Below are positions 51,730 through 59,457 of a stretch of DNA of 64,000 bases, piece by piece (the stretch's first letter is position 1; the number at the start of each line of letters is the position of its first letter). Below the pieces are notes generated by a model that was given only the letters and a program-made list of their open reading frames with translations, was not told the origin of the DNA and made no database searches. The DNA comes from SpSt-539 sp964549445 (GTDB lineage Bacteria > Planctomycetota > Phycisphaerae > UBA1845 > UTPLA1). The translations under genes and the position numbers were made by a program. The stretch lies in the NCBI GenBank assembly GCA_964549445.1, contig CAZJVS010000019.1:23003-87002 (forward strand). The letters run 5' to 3'.

Positions 51730-53328
51730 GTGCAGCCGGTCCGGAGCCGGACATACGCCTACGACAATATCGGCAACCGCACGGCCACCAGTCAGCCCTT
51801 CGCCACGACCTACTATTCCAACAACCTCAACCAGTACACCCAGATCAACGAAATCATCGCCCCGCCCGACGGCGTTCTGCTCACGTACCCGGCGTATGAT
51901 TTCGAGGGCAACCTCACCAACGACGGCCGGTTCGCCTATACTTGGGACGCGGAGAATCGCTTGAAATCGGCCACGCCCCTCTCGCCGACCACCGCCAGCA
52001 AAAAGGTCGAGTTCGCCTACGACTACATGCACCGCCGCATCCAGAAAAAGGTCTTCGACTGGACCGGCTCGGCCTGGTCCTCAACCCCCAGCGCCGACAC
52101 CCGCTTCGTCTACGACGAATGGAACGTCCTCCTCGAACTCGACGGCCTCAACAGCAACGCCATCCTGCGGAAATACACCTGGGGCCTCGACCTCTCCGGC
52201 CAGGCAAGCCCATCGGCGGCCGGCGTACATGGCGCCGGCGGCATCGGCGGCCTGCTGGCGTGCCACGACGCAGCCGGCAACGCGGACTACGCCTACTTCT
52301 ACGACGCCAACGGCAACGTCGGCCAGCTCATGAACCTTGCGGGCGGGAGCACGCCAGCCGCGTCGTATGATTACGACGCCTACGGCAGTGCTTCAGCTTC
52401 AGGCTCGTTCGCAACTACAAACCCTTTCCGCTTCAGCACAAAGTACTTCATCCCGGAGACCCTACACTATGATTATGGCCGGCGCCTCTATGATCCTCGT
52501 CTTGGGAGGTGGTGCAGCCGAGATCCGATCGGTGAGATAGGTGGCCGGAATCTGTTTTGTGCATTCATGAATGATGCCGTCAACTCATTTGATCCGACGG
52601 GACTCAAGGCATACGGCATTGAGGGAACGTGCCACAATCAGTTTGGTGATACGAGAGGTTCTACCGGAGGGCCGACGCCGATTACGTACATGTTTTGCAG
52701 AGACGAGGCTGAAGGCAACTACTATCAAGATGGCGTTGGGCAGTTTGGCAGTGTATTCGGTACGTTCTTCGGTGCGGGCTCAAGTGCCCGCGAGGACAAG
52801 CTCTATGACCAGATTTGCGCGGACGTGTGCTCTGGCAAGCCACCGGCACAGATTAATATGATTGGCTGGAGCCGGGGAGCGGTTTCAGTGCTCCGCGTTG
52901 CGCACCGGCTCAAGGAGCCCGGTTGCTGCTGCAAAACTCGCACGGTGAAGCGATGTTGCAAGCAAAAAGACTTCGACTTCGAATACGAAGAGAAAGTGTG
53001 CGCGGAATGGACGAAACCCACGGTTAATTTCTTGGCCATGATTGATCCGGTGGATCGAAACCCTCGCACAGTAGATGAGACGATTCCGTCAAACGTAAAG
53101 ACGTGTGCAGTCGTGCGTACTGTCCCCAAGTGGTGGTGGATCGGACAAACGATAGTGTTCCCATATGCCGGCGGACGATATGCAAACGATTTCACGGTCG
53201 AGGATCCGAACAGCACAAGTTACCAGACCTGCCCTATCCAACAGACGCACGGCCAAGCCGGGACAGGCGCCACGGCTAACGACTTCATTCGCGGTTGCGC
53301 GCGACGGGCAGGCGTTCAGTTTAAGTAG
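51730..53328 (+). CDS. RHS C-terminal fragment with hydrolase-like toxin tip
   Basis: This 532-residue open frame is the C-terminal part of an RHS/YD-repeat protein. It opens directly in repeat sequence (YAYDNIGNRTATSQP) with no signal or N-terminal part, so it is 5'-truncated. The core ends with the hallmark YDYGRRLYDPRLGRWCSRDPIGEIGGRNLF and DPTGL at about residue 291. The tip (291-532) has NMIGWSRGAVSVLRVAHRL with a nucleophile-elbow Ser381, a Cys-rich insert (about 399-424), DPVDR near 439-443 and a late His507, suggesting an alpha/beta-hydrolase (DUF2235/lipase-like) toxin. The tip looks less GC-rich than its neighbours. Translation from its GTG is uncertain. Confidence 0.7.
   Translation: MQPVRSRTYAYDNIGNRTATSQPFATTYYSNNLNQYTQINEIIAPPDGVLLTYPAYDFEGNLTNDGRFAYTWDAENRLKSATPLSPTTASKKVEFAYDYMHRRIQKKVFDWTGSAWSSTPSADTRFVYDEWNVLLELDGLNSNAILRKYTWGLDLSGQASPSAAGVHGAGGIGGLLACHDAAGNADYAYFYDANGNVGQLMNLAGGSTPAASYDYDAYGSASASGSFATTNPFRFSTKYFIPETLHYDYGRRLYDPRLGRWCSRDPIGEIGGRNLFCAFMNDAVNSFDPTGLKAYGIEGTCHNQFGDTRGSTGGPTPITYMFCRDEAEGNYYQDGVGQFGSVFGTFFGAGSSAREDKLYDQICADVCSGKPPAQINMIGWSRGAVSVLRVAHRLKEPGCCCKTRTVKRCCKQKDFDFEYEEKVCAEWTKPTVNFLAMIDPVDRNPRTVDETIPSNVKTCAVVRTVPKWWWIGQTIVFPYAGGRYANDFTVEDPNSTSYQTCPIQQTHGQAGTGATANDFIRGCARRAGVQFK
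51907..52092 (+). repeat. RHS core repeat, copy 1
   Basis: A 186-base segment of the RHS core that recurs downstream with 9 mismatches by my alignment (about 95 percent identity) and no gaps. It encodes NLTNDGRFAYTWDAENRLKS and the following YDYMHRRIQKKVFDW region. Confidence 0.9.
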
Positions 53329-53417
53329 ACTGGCGTCCACCAACTCAGCGGTGAGAACTATCACTCGGTGTACAAGCATCCGCCGAGTTAGCTCAACCAA
53401 CTATCGACGGAAGTCAC

Positions 53418-53825
53418 ATGAGTGATCGCGATGAATCCACGAATCCACTGAATTACGCGGCAGCGGCGACACCTTCTCGACTGCGGTCACCACGCCTGCT
53501 GTCGGCGGTGAACGTCGTGATCGTTCTTTCCGCACTGCTAGCGATCTGTTCGATCGTTTCGACGATATACTTTTCCGATGAGGAGGTGGACTTGACTGTA
53601 CTTTCAACAAGCTTGTTCATGGTACTCTGTATTCTCGTGCCGGTATCCGTTTTTCAAATCGTTCTGGTGTCGACGGCCGGGCCGAGAACGAAGCAGGGCA
53701 CACGCCTAGCTTTACGGCGTCGGTCGGTGGTGATCTCCGGCATCGCGATAGTGACAATCGCGCTTTCTACAGTATTCGTGCTCAAACCGGCGATCATACA
53801 CGACGTCATCAAGCTCCTGCCCTAG
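53418..53825 (+). CDS. three-TM membrane protein, putative immunity protein
   Basis: A 135-residue protein with three hydrophobic segments (VNVVIVLSALLAICSIVSTIYF, LFMVLCILVPVSVFQIVLV, VVISGIAIVTIALSTVFVL). No known family recognised. It lies directly after the RHS tip and before a duplicated RHS scrap, the standard place for a cognate immunity gene. Base composition resembles the tip. Immunity is inferred from context only. Confidence 0.55.
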   Translation: MSDRDESTNPLNYAAAATPSRLRSPRLLSAVNVVIVLSALLAICSIVSTIYFSDEEVDLTVLSTSLFMVLCILVPVSVFQIVLVSTAGPRTKQGTRLALRRRSVVISGIAIVTIALSTVFVLKPAIIHDVIKLLP

Positions 53826-53871
53826 CTCGATTCACCGGGACTCATCAGCAGCCTCGGGTGCCGAGTGCCCG

Positions 53872-54057
53872 GGCAACCTCACAAACGACGGCCAGTTCAC
53901 CCATGCTTGGGACGCGGAGAATCGCTTGAGATCGGCCACGCCCCTCTCGCCGACCACCGCCAGCAAAAAGGTCGAGTTCGCCTACGACTACATGCACCGC
54001 CGCATCCAGAAAAAGGTCTTCGACCGGACCGGCTCCGCCTGGTCCGCAACCCCCAGC
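53872..54057 (+). repeat. RHS core repeat, copy 2 (orphan)
   Basis: The same 186 bases as in the full RHS frame, with 9 differences, lying outside any intact RHS gene. It shows that a second RHS 3' cassette was joined here by recombination within the core. Confidence 0.9.
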
Positions 54058-54269
54058 ACCCGCCTCAAAGCCCAGATCTCACGACTCAAGTCTCTCCCGC
54101 TCCCGACCGTCTCAAGACCCAAAACTCACGACTCAAGACTGTCGCGACCTCCGCCCTCAAATGCGGTCGCCGCGTTGCTCTCATGCAGCGCAGGACATTT
54201 CGGGTCCACTAACCCTCTAATATCGCATAACGAACAGACATCGAACGTCCACTTCCCGTTTCCGGCCTC
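53872..54269 (+). pseudogene. orphan RHS remnant
   Basis: After the 186-base core copy, the frame leaves RHS sequence. It enters low-complexity DNA with imperfect CACGACTCAAG-type repeats and has no DPxG hallmark, tip or start. It is a broken RHS cassette between the putative immunity gene and the convergent transglutaminase gene. Confidence 0.65.
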
Positions 54270-55499
54270 TCATTCCCCCGCCCCGCCCGCCGCCTGCTCA
54301 ACGCTCGGCGAAAGCGTGAACAACCGTTTCAGCTTCGAAAACGTCAGAATGTCCTGGATCGCCGTCGGCACGGCCGCCAGATAAAACTGCCCGCCGCCCA
54401 GTTCCACACGCCGCTTCAGCTTAAGCAACGCGCCGATGCCCGCGCTCCCCAGCATCGTCAGCCCCGATAGATCGAGCACCACGCGCCGCGGCTCGCCGCC
54501 GATCACCTTGAGCAGCTTCTGCTCCAGCGCCTCGGCGTCGGCCGCCCCGAGCGTCCCCACAAGCCGCGCGACGACGCCCCGCGCATTCGGCTGCATCTGG
54601 CATTGAAATCCGTCCACCGCTCGTTTCTCCTCAACGACCGCCGCCGGCACGCCGACGCGCCGCACCCGAACCTGCACCACATGACGGAGTGTCGCCCCGC
54701 CGCGATAGACGCCGCGCGTCGGCGGCACATCATGATAATCCCGCCCCACCGCGATCCGAATATGCCGGTCGCCGACGTCGATCGCGTTGGCCGCGTCAAA
54801 CCCGGTCCAGCCCGCGCCCGGCACGAACGCCTCGGCCCAGGCGTGCGTCGCGTCCTCGCCCGACAGCTCCGCGTCCCCCTCGCGATGAAACAGATATCCG
54901 CTGACATAGCGGCACGGCACGCCCTGCCGCCGCGCCAGTGCGATGAAGATGTGCGCAAAATCCTGGCACACGCCCGCCCGCTGCTCGAGGCAGTGCTCGA
55001 TCGGTGAGTCCGCCCGTGTGCCGTTCGGCTCGTACCTCAGCGACTCCTTCAGCCGATCCCGCAGCGCCGTCAACCACACCGCCGGCGACAACGCCGCGTC
55101 CGGCGCTCCCTCTTTCGCGAATGCCTCCAGCGCCGCCGATGTCCTCGCATACGTACTCGGCGCCAGCCACATGTGCTGCTCGCGATCGCGCTTCAAAGCC
55201 GCAACGTCGTCCCAGCTTGCATCCCGCCGCTCCCCGCCCGCCGCCGGCGCGACATCCACCGTCGCCTCGGCCCGGATTTCCAGCGAATCGTGCGGGCGCG
55301 GCAACGTGAACGAATCGACGAAGTTCCCGAAGTGATCGACGTACTCGCTGACCACCGTCCGCGGCTCGATCGACAGCGCGAATCGCTCGCAGGTCTGCCC
55401 CGCCCCGTCGCGCGGATGCATCCGCACTTCCATGACGCTCTCGCGCACCGCGCCGTTGTATTCGAAGCGCGTGACATGTTCGATCTGGTATCGAGGCAA
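54270..55499 (-). CDS. transglutaminase-like protein fused to a STAS domain
   Basis: A 409-residue protein with two parts. Residues 1-285 are a bacterial transglutaminase-like cysteine-protease fold: the beta N-terminal domain (YQIEHVTRFEYNGAVRESVMEVR) and the triad Cys178 (GVCQDFAH), His219 (DATHAWAEAF) and Asp235 (WTGFDAAN). Residues about 298-400 are a STAS/anti-sigma-antagonist domain (VVLDLSGLTMLGSAGIGALLKL). The usual phosphorylated Ser before the Gly of DSSG is Ala here. The usual neighbours, alpha-E and circularly permuted ATP-grasp genes, follow in the same operon. The STAS fusion is unusual. Confidence 0.88.
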   Translation of the reverse strand: MPRYQIEHVTRFEYNGAVRESVMEVRMHPRDGAGQTCERFALSIEPRTVVSEYVDHFGNFVDSFTLPRPHDSLEIRAEATVDVAPAAGGERRDASWDDVAALKRDREQHMWLAPSTYARTSAALEAFAKEGAPDAALSPAVWLTALRDRLKESLRYEPNGTRADSPIEHCLEQRAGVCQDFAHIFIALARRQGVPCRYVSGYLFHREGDAELSGEDATHAWAEAFVPGAGWTGFDAANAIDVGDRHIRIAVGRDYHDVPPTRGVYRGGATLRHVVQVRVRRVGVPAAVVEEKRAVDGFQCQMQPNARGVVARLVGTLGAADAEALEQKLLKVIGGEPRRVVLDLSGLTMLGSAGIGALLKLKRRVELGGGQFYLAAVPTAIQDILTFSKLKRLFTLSPSVEQAAGGAGE

Positions 55500-55517
55500 C
55501 GCCGACTCCCGAGTCGC

Positions 55518-56489
55518 TCAGACCGCCGCGATCCGCTGCGGCAGGCGCGTCTCGACCGCGTAGTCAATGTACTGGCGGTAGATCTCCCCATGCAGCCGGA
55601 AGCACTGCTGCACGATCGACTGCAGAAACTCGCCGAGGTTTTCGACCACCTCGTTCGTCGCGGCGAACTCCAGCTCGGCGTGCAATCGCCCCGCGTGCCG
55701 CACGACCGGCGACCCCCGCGGCGTCCCTGTCCAGTCCGCGATCTGGTTGACCGCCAGCTCGATCTGTGCCGCCGAAAACCTCACCGAATTGGGAAAATCT
55801 CCGTCCAGCAGAAGGAAAGTCAGAATCTGCTGCGGGTTCAGCGCAACGGTGTAGCGCTTGCAGTACGGGTCGAAGGCCGTGCAGCCCCGCAACAGCCCCG
55901 CCCACGCCACGGTGTCTTCCGCGCTCGGCTCGCAATCCTCGATCCCGCGCACCCCGAAGTGTGCGTCCAGCAGCCACGCCACGTTGATCGTCCGCTCCAG
56001 GTACCGGCCCAGCCGGATGAACTCCCACCCCTCCCCATGGTCGAGCGTCGCGTCGGCCGCTCCGGCAAACGCCATCGCCCCCCGCCGGATCTCGTGCAGC
56101 GACTCCACCGGCCCGCTCTGCCAGATCCCGTCTATCTTCAACTCGCGCAGAAACAGGTACAGCCGGTTCAGCTCCTCCCACATCTCCCCGGTCAGTTGCT
56201 CCCGAATCTGCCGCGCGTTCTCCCGCGCCGCCGACACGCAGTTCATCAGCGAATTCGGCTGATGCGGATCGAAAACCAGCGCCGCCGTCACGTCCCGCGG
56301 CGAAACCGATGCCCCCAACGGCATATCGAGCCGCAATCCGTTCAGCAGGCAGATCCACCCCAGCGACGCCGCATGCGGCGCCTCATCCAGCGCCAGCTCG
56401 AGCTGCGCCTCCAGCAACCGCGTCGTATGCTCCGCGCGCTCCAGGTACCGCGCCATCCAGTACAAGCTGTCCGCCACGCGCGCCAGCAT
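55518..56489 (-). CDS. alpha-E domain (DUF403) protein
   Basis: A 323-residue all-helical protein beginning MLARVADSLYWMARYLERAEHTTRLLEAQ, the signature start of the alpha-E family, with a second conserved block EFIRLGRYLERTINVAWLLDAHFG. This family is almost always encoded beside a circularly permuted ATP-grasp protein and a transglutaminase-like protein, and is thought to take part in an uncharacterised peptide-bond-forming pathway. Its ATG overlaps the stop of the ATP-grasp gene. Confidence 0.9.
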   Translation of the reverse strand: MLARVADSLYWMARYLERAEHTTRLLEAQLELALDEAPHAASLGWICLLNGLRLDMPLGASVSPRDVTAALVFDPHQPNSLMNCVSAARENARQIREQLTGEMWEELNRLYLFLRELKIDGIWQSGPVESLHEIRRGAMAFAGAADATLDHGEGWEFIRLGRYLERTINVAWLLDAHFGVRGIEDCEPSAEDTVAWAGLLRGCTAFDPYCKRYTVALNPQQILTFLLLDGDFPNSVRFSAAQIELAVNQIADWTGTPRGSPVVRHAGRLHAELEFAATNEVVENLGEFLQSIVQQCFRLHGEIYRQYIDYAVETRLPQRIAAV

Positions 56490-57949
56490 CACATCCCGTC
56501 TCCGTTGCTCAACACCCACGTATCCTTGCTGCCGCCGCCCTGAGACGAGTTCACCACCAGCGACCCGCGCCGCAGCGCCACCCGCGTCAACCCACCCGGC
56601 ACAATCCGCGCCCGCTTCCCGTAGAGGACGTACACGCGCAGATCGATATGCCGCGCCTGAAACCCGTCCTCCAGGAAGCACGACCCCACCGACAGCGAGA
56701 GTGTCGGCTGCGCAATGTAGTTCCGCGGATTCTCCAGGATCTTCCCGCGAAAATCCTCGATCTGTGCCGCCGTCGCATGCGGGCCGATCAGCATCCCGTA
56801 GCCGCCCGCCTCCCCCACCGCTTTCACGACCAGCTCCGGCAGCCGGTCGAGCGCGTGCAATCGATCCTGCTCCCGCGCGAGCACGTACGTCTCCACGTTA
56901 TCGATGATCGGATCCTGCTTCAGGTAGTAGCGGATGATGTCCGGTACGTACGCATACACGGCCTTGTCATCCGCGACGCCCGTCCCTAGCGCATTCGCCA
57001 GCGTGACGTTTCCCTTCCGATACGCCTGCATGATCCCCGGCACGCCAAGCTGCGAGTCCGCCCGGAACACGACCGGATCAATAAAGTCGTCGTCGATCCG
57101 CCGGTAGATGATCTCAATCGGCTTCAACCCCGCCGTCGTCCGCTGATACACTCGGTCGTCGATCACCACCAGGTCGCGCCCCTCGACCAGCGGAATCCCC
57201 ATCTGCCGCGCGAGAAATGCGTGCTCGAAGTACGCTGAGTTGTAAACCCCCGGTGTCAGCAGCGCCGCCGACGGGTTGTCATTCCCTGACGGCGCGAGTT
57301 CGCGAAGCGCCGTCAGCAGCCACTGCGCATACCGATCGATCGATCGCACCGCGTAATCGTTGAACATCGACGGAAAGACGCGCTTCATGACCTGCCGATT
57401 CGCCAGCATGTACGAAACGCCGCTCGGCACCCGCAGATTGTCTTCGAGCACCGCAAAGCGGCCATTCGGCAGTCGCACCAGGTCCGACCCAACCACTGTC
57501 AGGTATACGTTGCCGGGAACGCGGACCCCCTTCATCTCCGGCCGATAGTGCTTGCACGAATAGATCAACTCGGCCGGCACCACGCCGTCGTCGAGAATCT
57601 GCCCGCGATGATAGATGTCTTCGAGAAACAGGTTCAGCGCCGTGATCCGCTGATCGAGCCCGCGCTCCAGCACGTCCCACTCTTCCGCCGTTACCAGCCG
57701 CGGCAGAATATCGAACGGAAAAATCCGCTCGGTCCCCTCCGCCTCGCCATAAACCGTGAACGTGATCCCCTGCCGCAGGAACGACAGGTCGGCCGCCTGC
57801 TGCAACCGCTTCAACTCGGGCAGCCCCATCGCAACCAGCCGCTCCTGCATCAGCCGGTAGTGATCGCGCGGCCGATCCGGTGCGGCAAAGGTCTCGTGAT
57901 ATGGCTCAACCAGGACGCTGCTTCCCGTCCGCTCCATCTGCGTGGTCAT
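56489..57949 (-). CDS. circularly permuted ATP-grasp protein (type 2)
   Basis: A 486-residue member of the circularly permuted ATP-grasp family (ITFTVYGEAEGTERIFPFDILPRL, FLEDIYHRGQILDDGVVP, RVPGNVYLTVVGSDLVR, VLEDNLRVPSGVSYMLANR and the late SQGGGSKDTWVL). It likely ligates a carboxylate to an amine with ATP; the substrate is unknown. Two in-frame ATGs lie near the start and I chose the first. It leads the three-gene operon with the alpha-E and transglutaminase-STAS genes. Confidence 0.92.
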   Translation of the reverse strand: MTTQMERTGSSVLVEPYHETFAAPDRPRDHYRLMQERLVAMGLPELKRLQQAADLSFLRQGITFTVYGEAEGTERIFPFDILPRLVTAEEWDVLERGLDQRITALNLFLEDIYHRGQILDDGVVPAELIYSCKHYRPEMKGVRVPGNVYLTVVGSDLVRLPNGRFAVLEDNLRVPSGVSYMLANRQVMKRVFPSMFNDYAVRSIDRYAQWLLTALRELAPSGNDNPSAALLTPGVYNSAYFEHAFLARQMGIPLVEGRDLVVIDDRVYQRTTAGLKPIEIIYRRIDDDFIDPVVFRADSQLGVPGIMQAYRKGNVTLANALGTGVADDKAVYAYVPDIIRYYLKQDPIIDNVETYVLAREQDRLHALDRLPELVVKAVGEAGGYGMLIGPHATAAQIEDFRGKILENPRNYIAQPTLSLSVGSCFLEDGFQARHIDLRVYVLYGKRARIVPGGLTRVALRRGSLVVNSSQGGGSKDTWVLSNGDGM

Positions 57950-58040
57950 CAACTGGCCCCGAGGTTGCAAGAGTCTCAATCAGCCGGTCGCAACGAGTAT
58001 AAGCGCCGAACGCCCCGGGACAACGCCGCGCCCGCCATCC

Positions 58041-59159
58041 TTAACCGAACCACTCCGCCTCCATCATCAGTCGCAGCCACTCGCGATGCTCCGTCTGGAG
58101 GATTTGCTCGCAGTACCACATCTGCCGCATCAGCGTCGCCGCCGGCGCCTCCTTCGTGAATCCCGTCGAATAGTGTTCGAGTCCAAAGTACTTCGCCCGG
58201 AATCGAACCGTGTTCCGCGCAAACTCCCACGCCCCGCGCCACGTCCGGATCGCCGCCCCGATCACCGGCAGCACCACCGCCAGCAGCAGCAGCACCGCGT
58301 TTGCCATCTCAACGTACCGCCACGCCTCCGACGTCCCGTGCGCCAGCTCGTGTATCAGGTGAATCGTCAGATGCAGAAGCGCACATACAATGCTCAGGTA
58401 AAACATCCTCGCCGGCCACACCCGCGTCGCCCGATCCGCCGCCTCGTCCCGCTCGATCCGCCGCGAGAAATGGCTCATCTGTTTCGCCAGTCTCCGCAAC
58501 TTGTAATACTCCGCGAGTTCTTGAACCGCCGCGCCTGCCTCCACCGGCATGGCCTCGTACGCCGGCATCGCCGGCACATGATCCGCCGCCGCCCACTCTT
58601 CCAGATCATGCAACGTTAGAAGCCGCAGCCGTTCGGCCTCCGTCTGTAATTCACGCGACCACGCGCTCAGCGCCGCGCCGTCCCCCACCCACGGCCGTTC
58701 GTCGATCAGCGCCTGGTACTTGATCAGGCGACACCGCTCCGCCTTGTGCCGCTCCAACAGCCACAGCGGATGAAATTTCGCCCGCACGCCCCGGACGACC
58801 GCCCAGATCGCGATGAGAACAAAAAGCCCTTCCGCGATCGAAATCCAGTGATCCTGCCTCGCATCGTGTTTTGCATCGTGCCCCGTCGGCCACACCTGCG
58901 CCACAAGCGACAACACCGACACGACGACCGCCGCCGCCCCAAAGACCGTCGCCCATCGGGTGATTCGCCGATGCCGCCGATATTGCGCCATCGCCGCCGC
59001 ATCCGCGTCGAGATAAACACGCTCCAGTCGATCCCGGATGATCCGCAGCGCTTCGCGCAGCGGACCGCTCTCCGGTAGCTCCGCGTCGAGCATGTCGTCC
59101 GGCAACGCCGCGCCGGTACGCACAACGTCCGGCGGCTTGAGACTGATCTCCGGCGTCAC
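58041..59159 (-). CDS. multi-TM predicted effector, SLATT/2TM-like
   Basis: A 372-residue membrane protein starting at a GTG that overlaps the RyR gene stop. A helical segment (about 30-60) precedes a first helix pair (WATVFGAAAVVVSVLSLVAQV, GLFVLIAIWAVVRGV). A long cytosolic helical region follows (KAERCRLIKYQALIDERPW and on). A second pair is MFYLSIVCALLHLTIHLI and NAVLLLLAVVLPVIGAAI. Two-helix hairpins with helical flanks resemble SLATT/DUF4231-type pore effectors of nucleotide-signalling conflict systems, but I cannot confirm membership by eye. Its place in a TIR-RyR operon supports an effector role. Confidence 0.65.
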   Translation of the reverse strand: MTPEISLKPPDVVRTGAALPDDMLDAELPESGPLREALRIIRDRLERVYLDADAAAMAQYRRHRRITRWATVFGAAAVVVSVLSLVAQVWPTGHDAKHDARQDHWISIAEGLFVLIAIWAVVRGVRAKFHPLWLLERHKAERCRLIKYQALIDERPWVGDGAALSAWSRELQTEAERLRLLTLHDLEEWAAADHVPAMPAYEAMPVEAGAAVQELAEYYKLRRLAKQMSHFSRRIERDEAADRATRVWPARMFYLSIVCALLHLTIHLIHELAHGTSEAWRYVEMANAVLLLLAVVLPVIGAAIRTWRGAWEFARNTVRFRAKYFGLEHYSTGFTKEAPAATLMRQMWYCEQILQTEHREWLRLMMEAEWFG

Positions 59160-59455
59160 GTCATGCCCTCGCCTTCGGGCACGATTCGAAATCCCATCGC
59201 CAGGATCGCCTTGATCGTCTGCATCGACACCTGCCGGTCGTACTCCTTCTCCGCCTCCGACAGTTGCTCGTACGGCACGAGCGACGGGTGCTCCTTGCGC
59301 GCATCGTTCCGCTCCGGTCCAAGCTGCCAGCCCGCCGCCATGCGCTCCGACGCCCAGACCTCGTGCGCGTTCCGCGCCAGACGCTCGCTCAGCGCCGCGA
59401 CCTCGTCCGGCACGCGCACGTTCGTCGTCGAAATCGGCTTCGGAACGTACTTCAT
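59156..59455 (-). CDS. single RyR-domain protein
   Basis: A 99-residue protein that is essentially one ryanodine-receptor (RyR) domain: YVPKPISTTNVRVPDEVAAL, NAHEVWASERMAAGWQLGPE, KEHPSLVPYEQLSEAEKEYD and TIKAILAMGFRI. Prokaryotic RyR domains are predicted ligand-binding modules, often in conflict-type operons, and a nucleotide-related ligand is suspected. It lies 2 bases after the TIR gene stop and overlaps the membrane protein gene by 4 bases. Confidence 0.87.
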   Translation of the reverse strand: MKYVPKPISTTNVRVPDEVAALSERLARNAHEVWASERMAAGWQLGPERNDARKEHPSLVPYEQLSEAEKEYDRQVSMQTIKAILAMGFRIVPEGEGMT

Positions 59456-59457
59456 GC

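Noticed and set aside
53329..53391. In-frame continuation of the RHS tip past its TAG stop (about 20 sensible codons ending at another TAG).
   Set aside because: Too short to decide between a real readthrough or recent nonsense mutation and chance; no similarity recognised.
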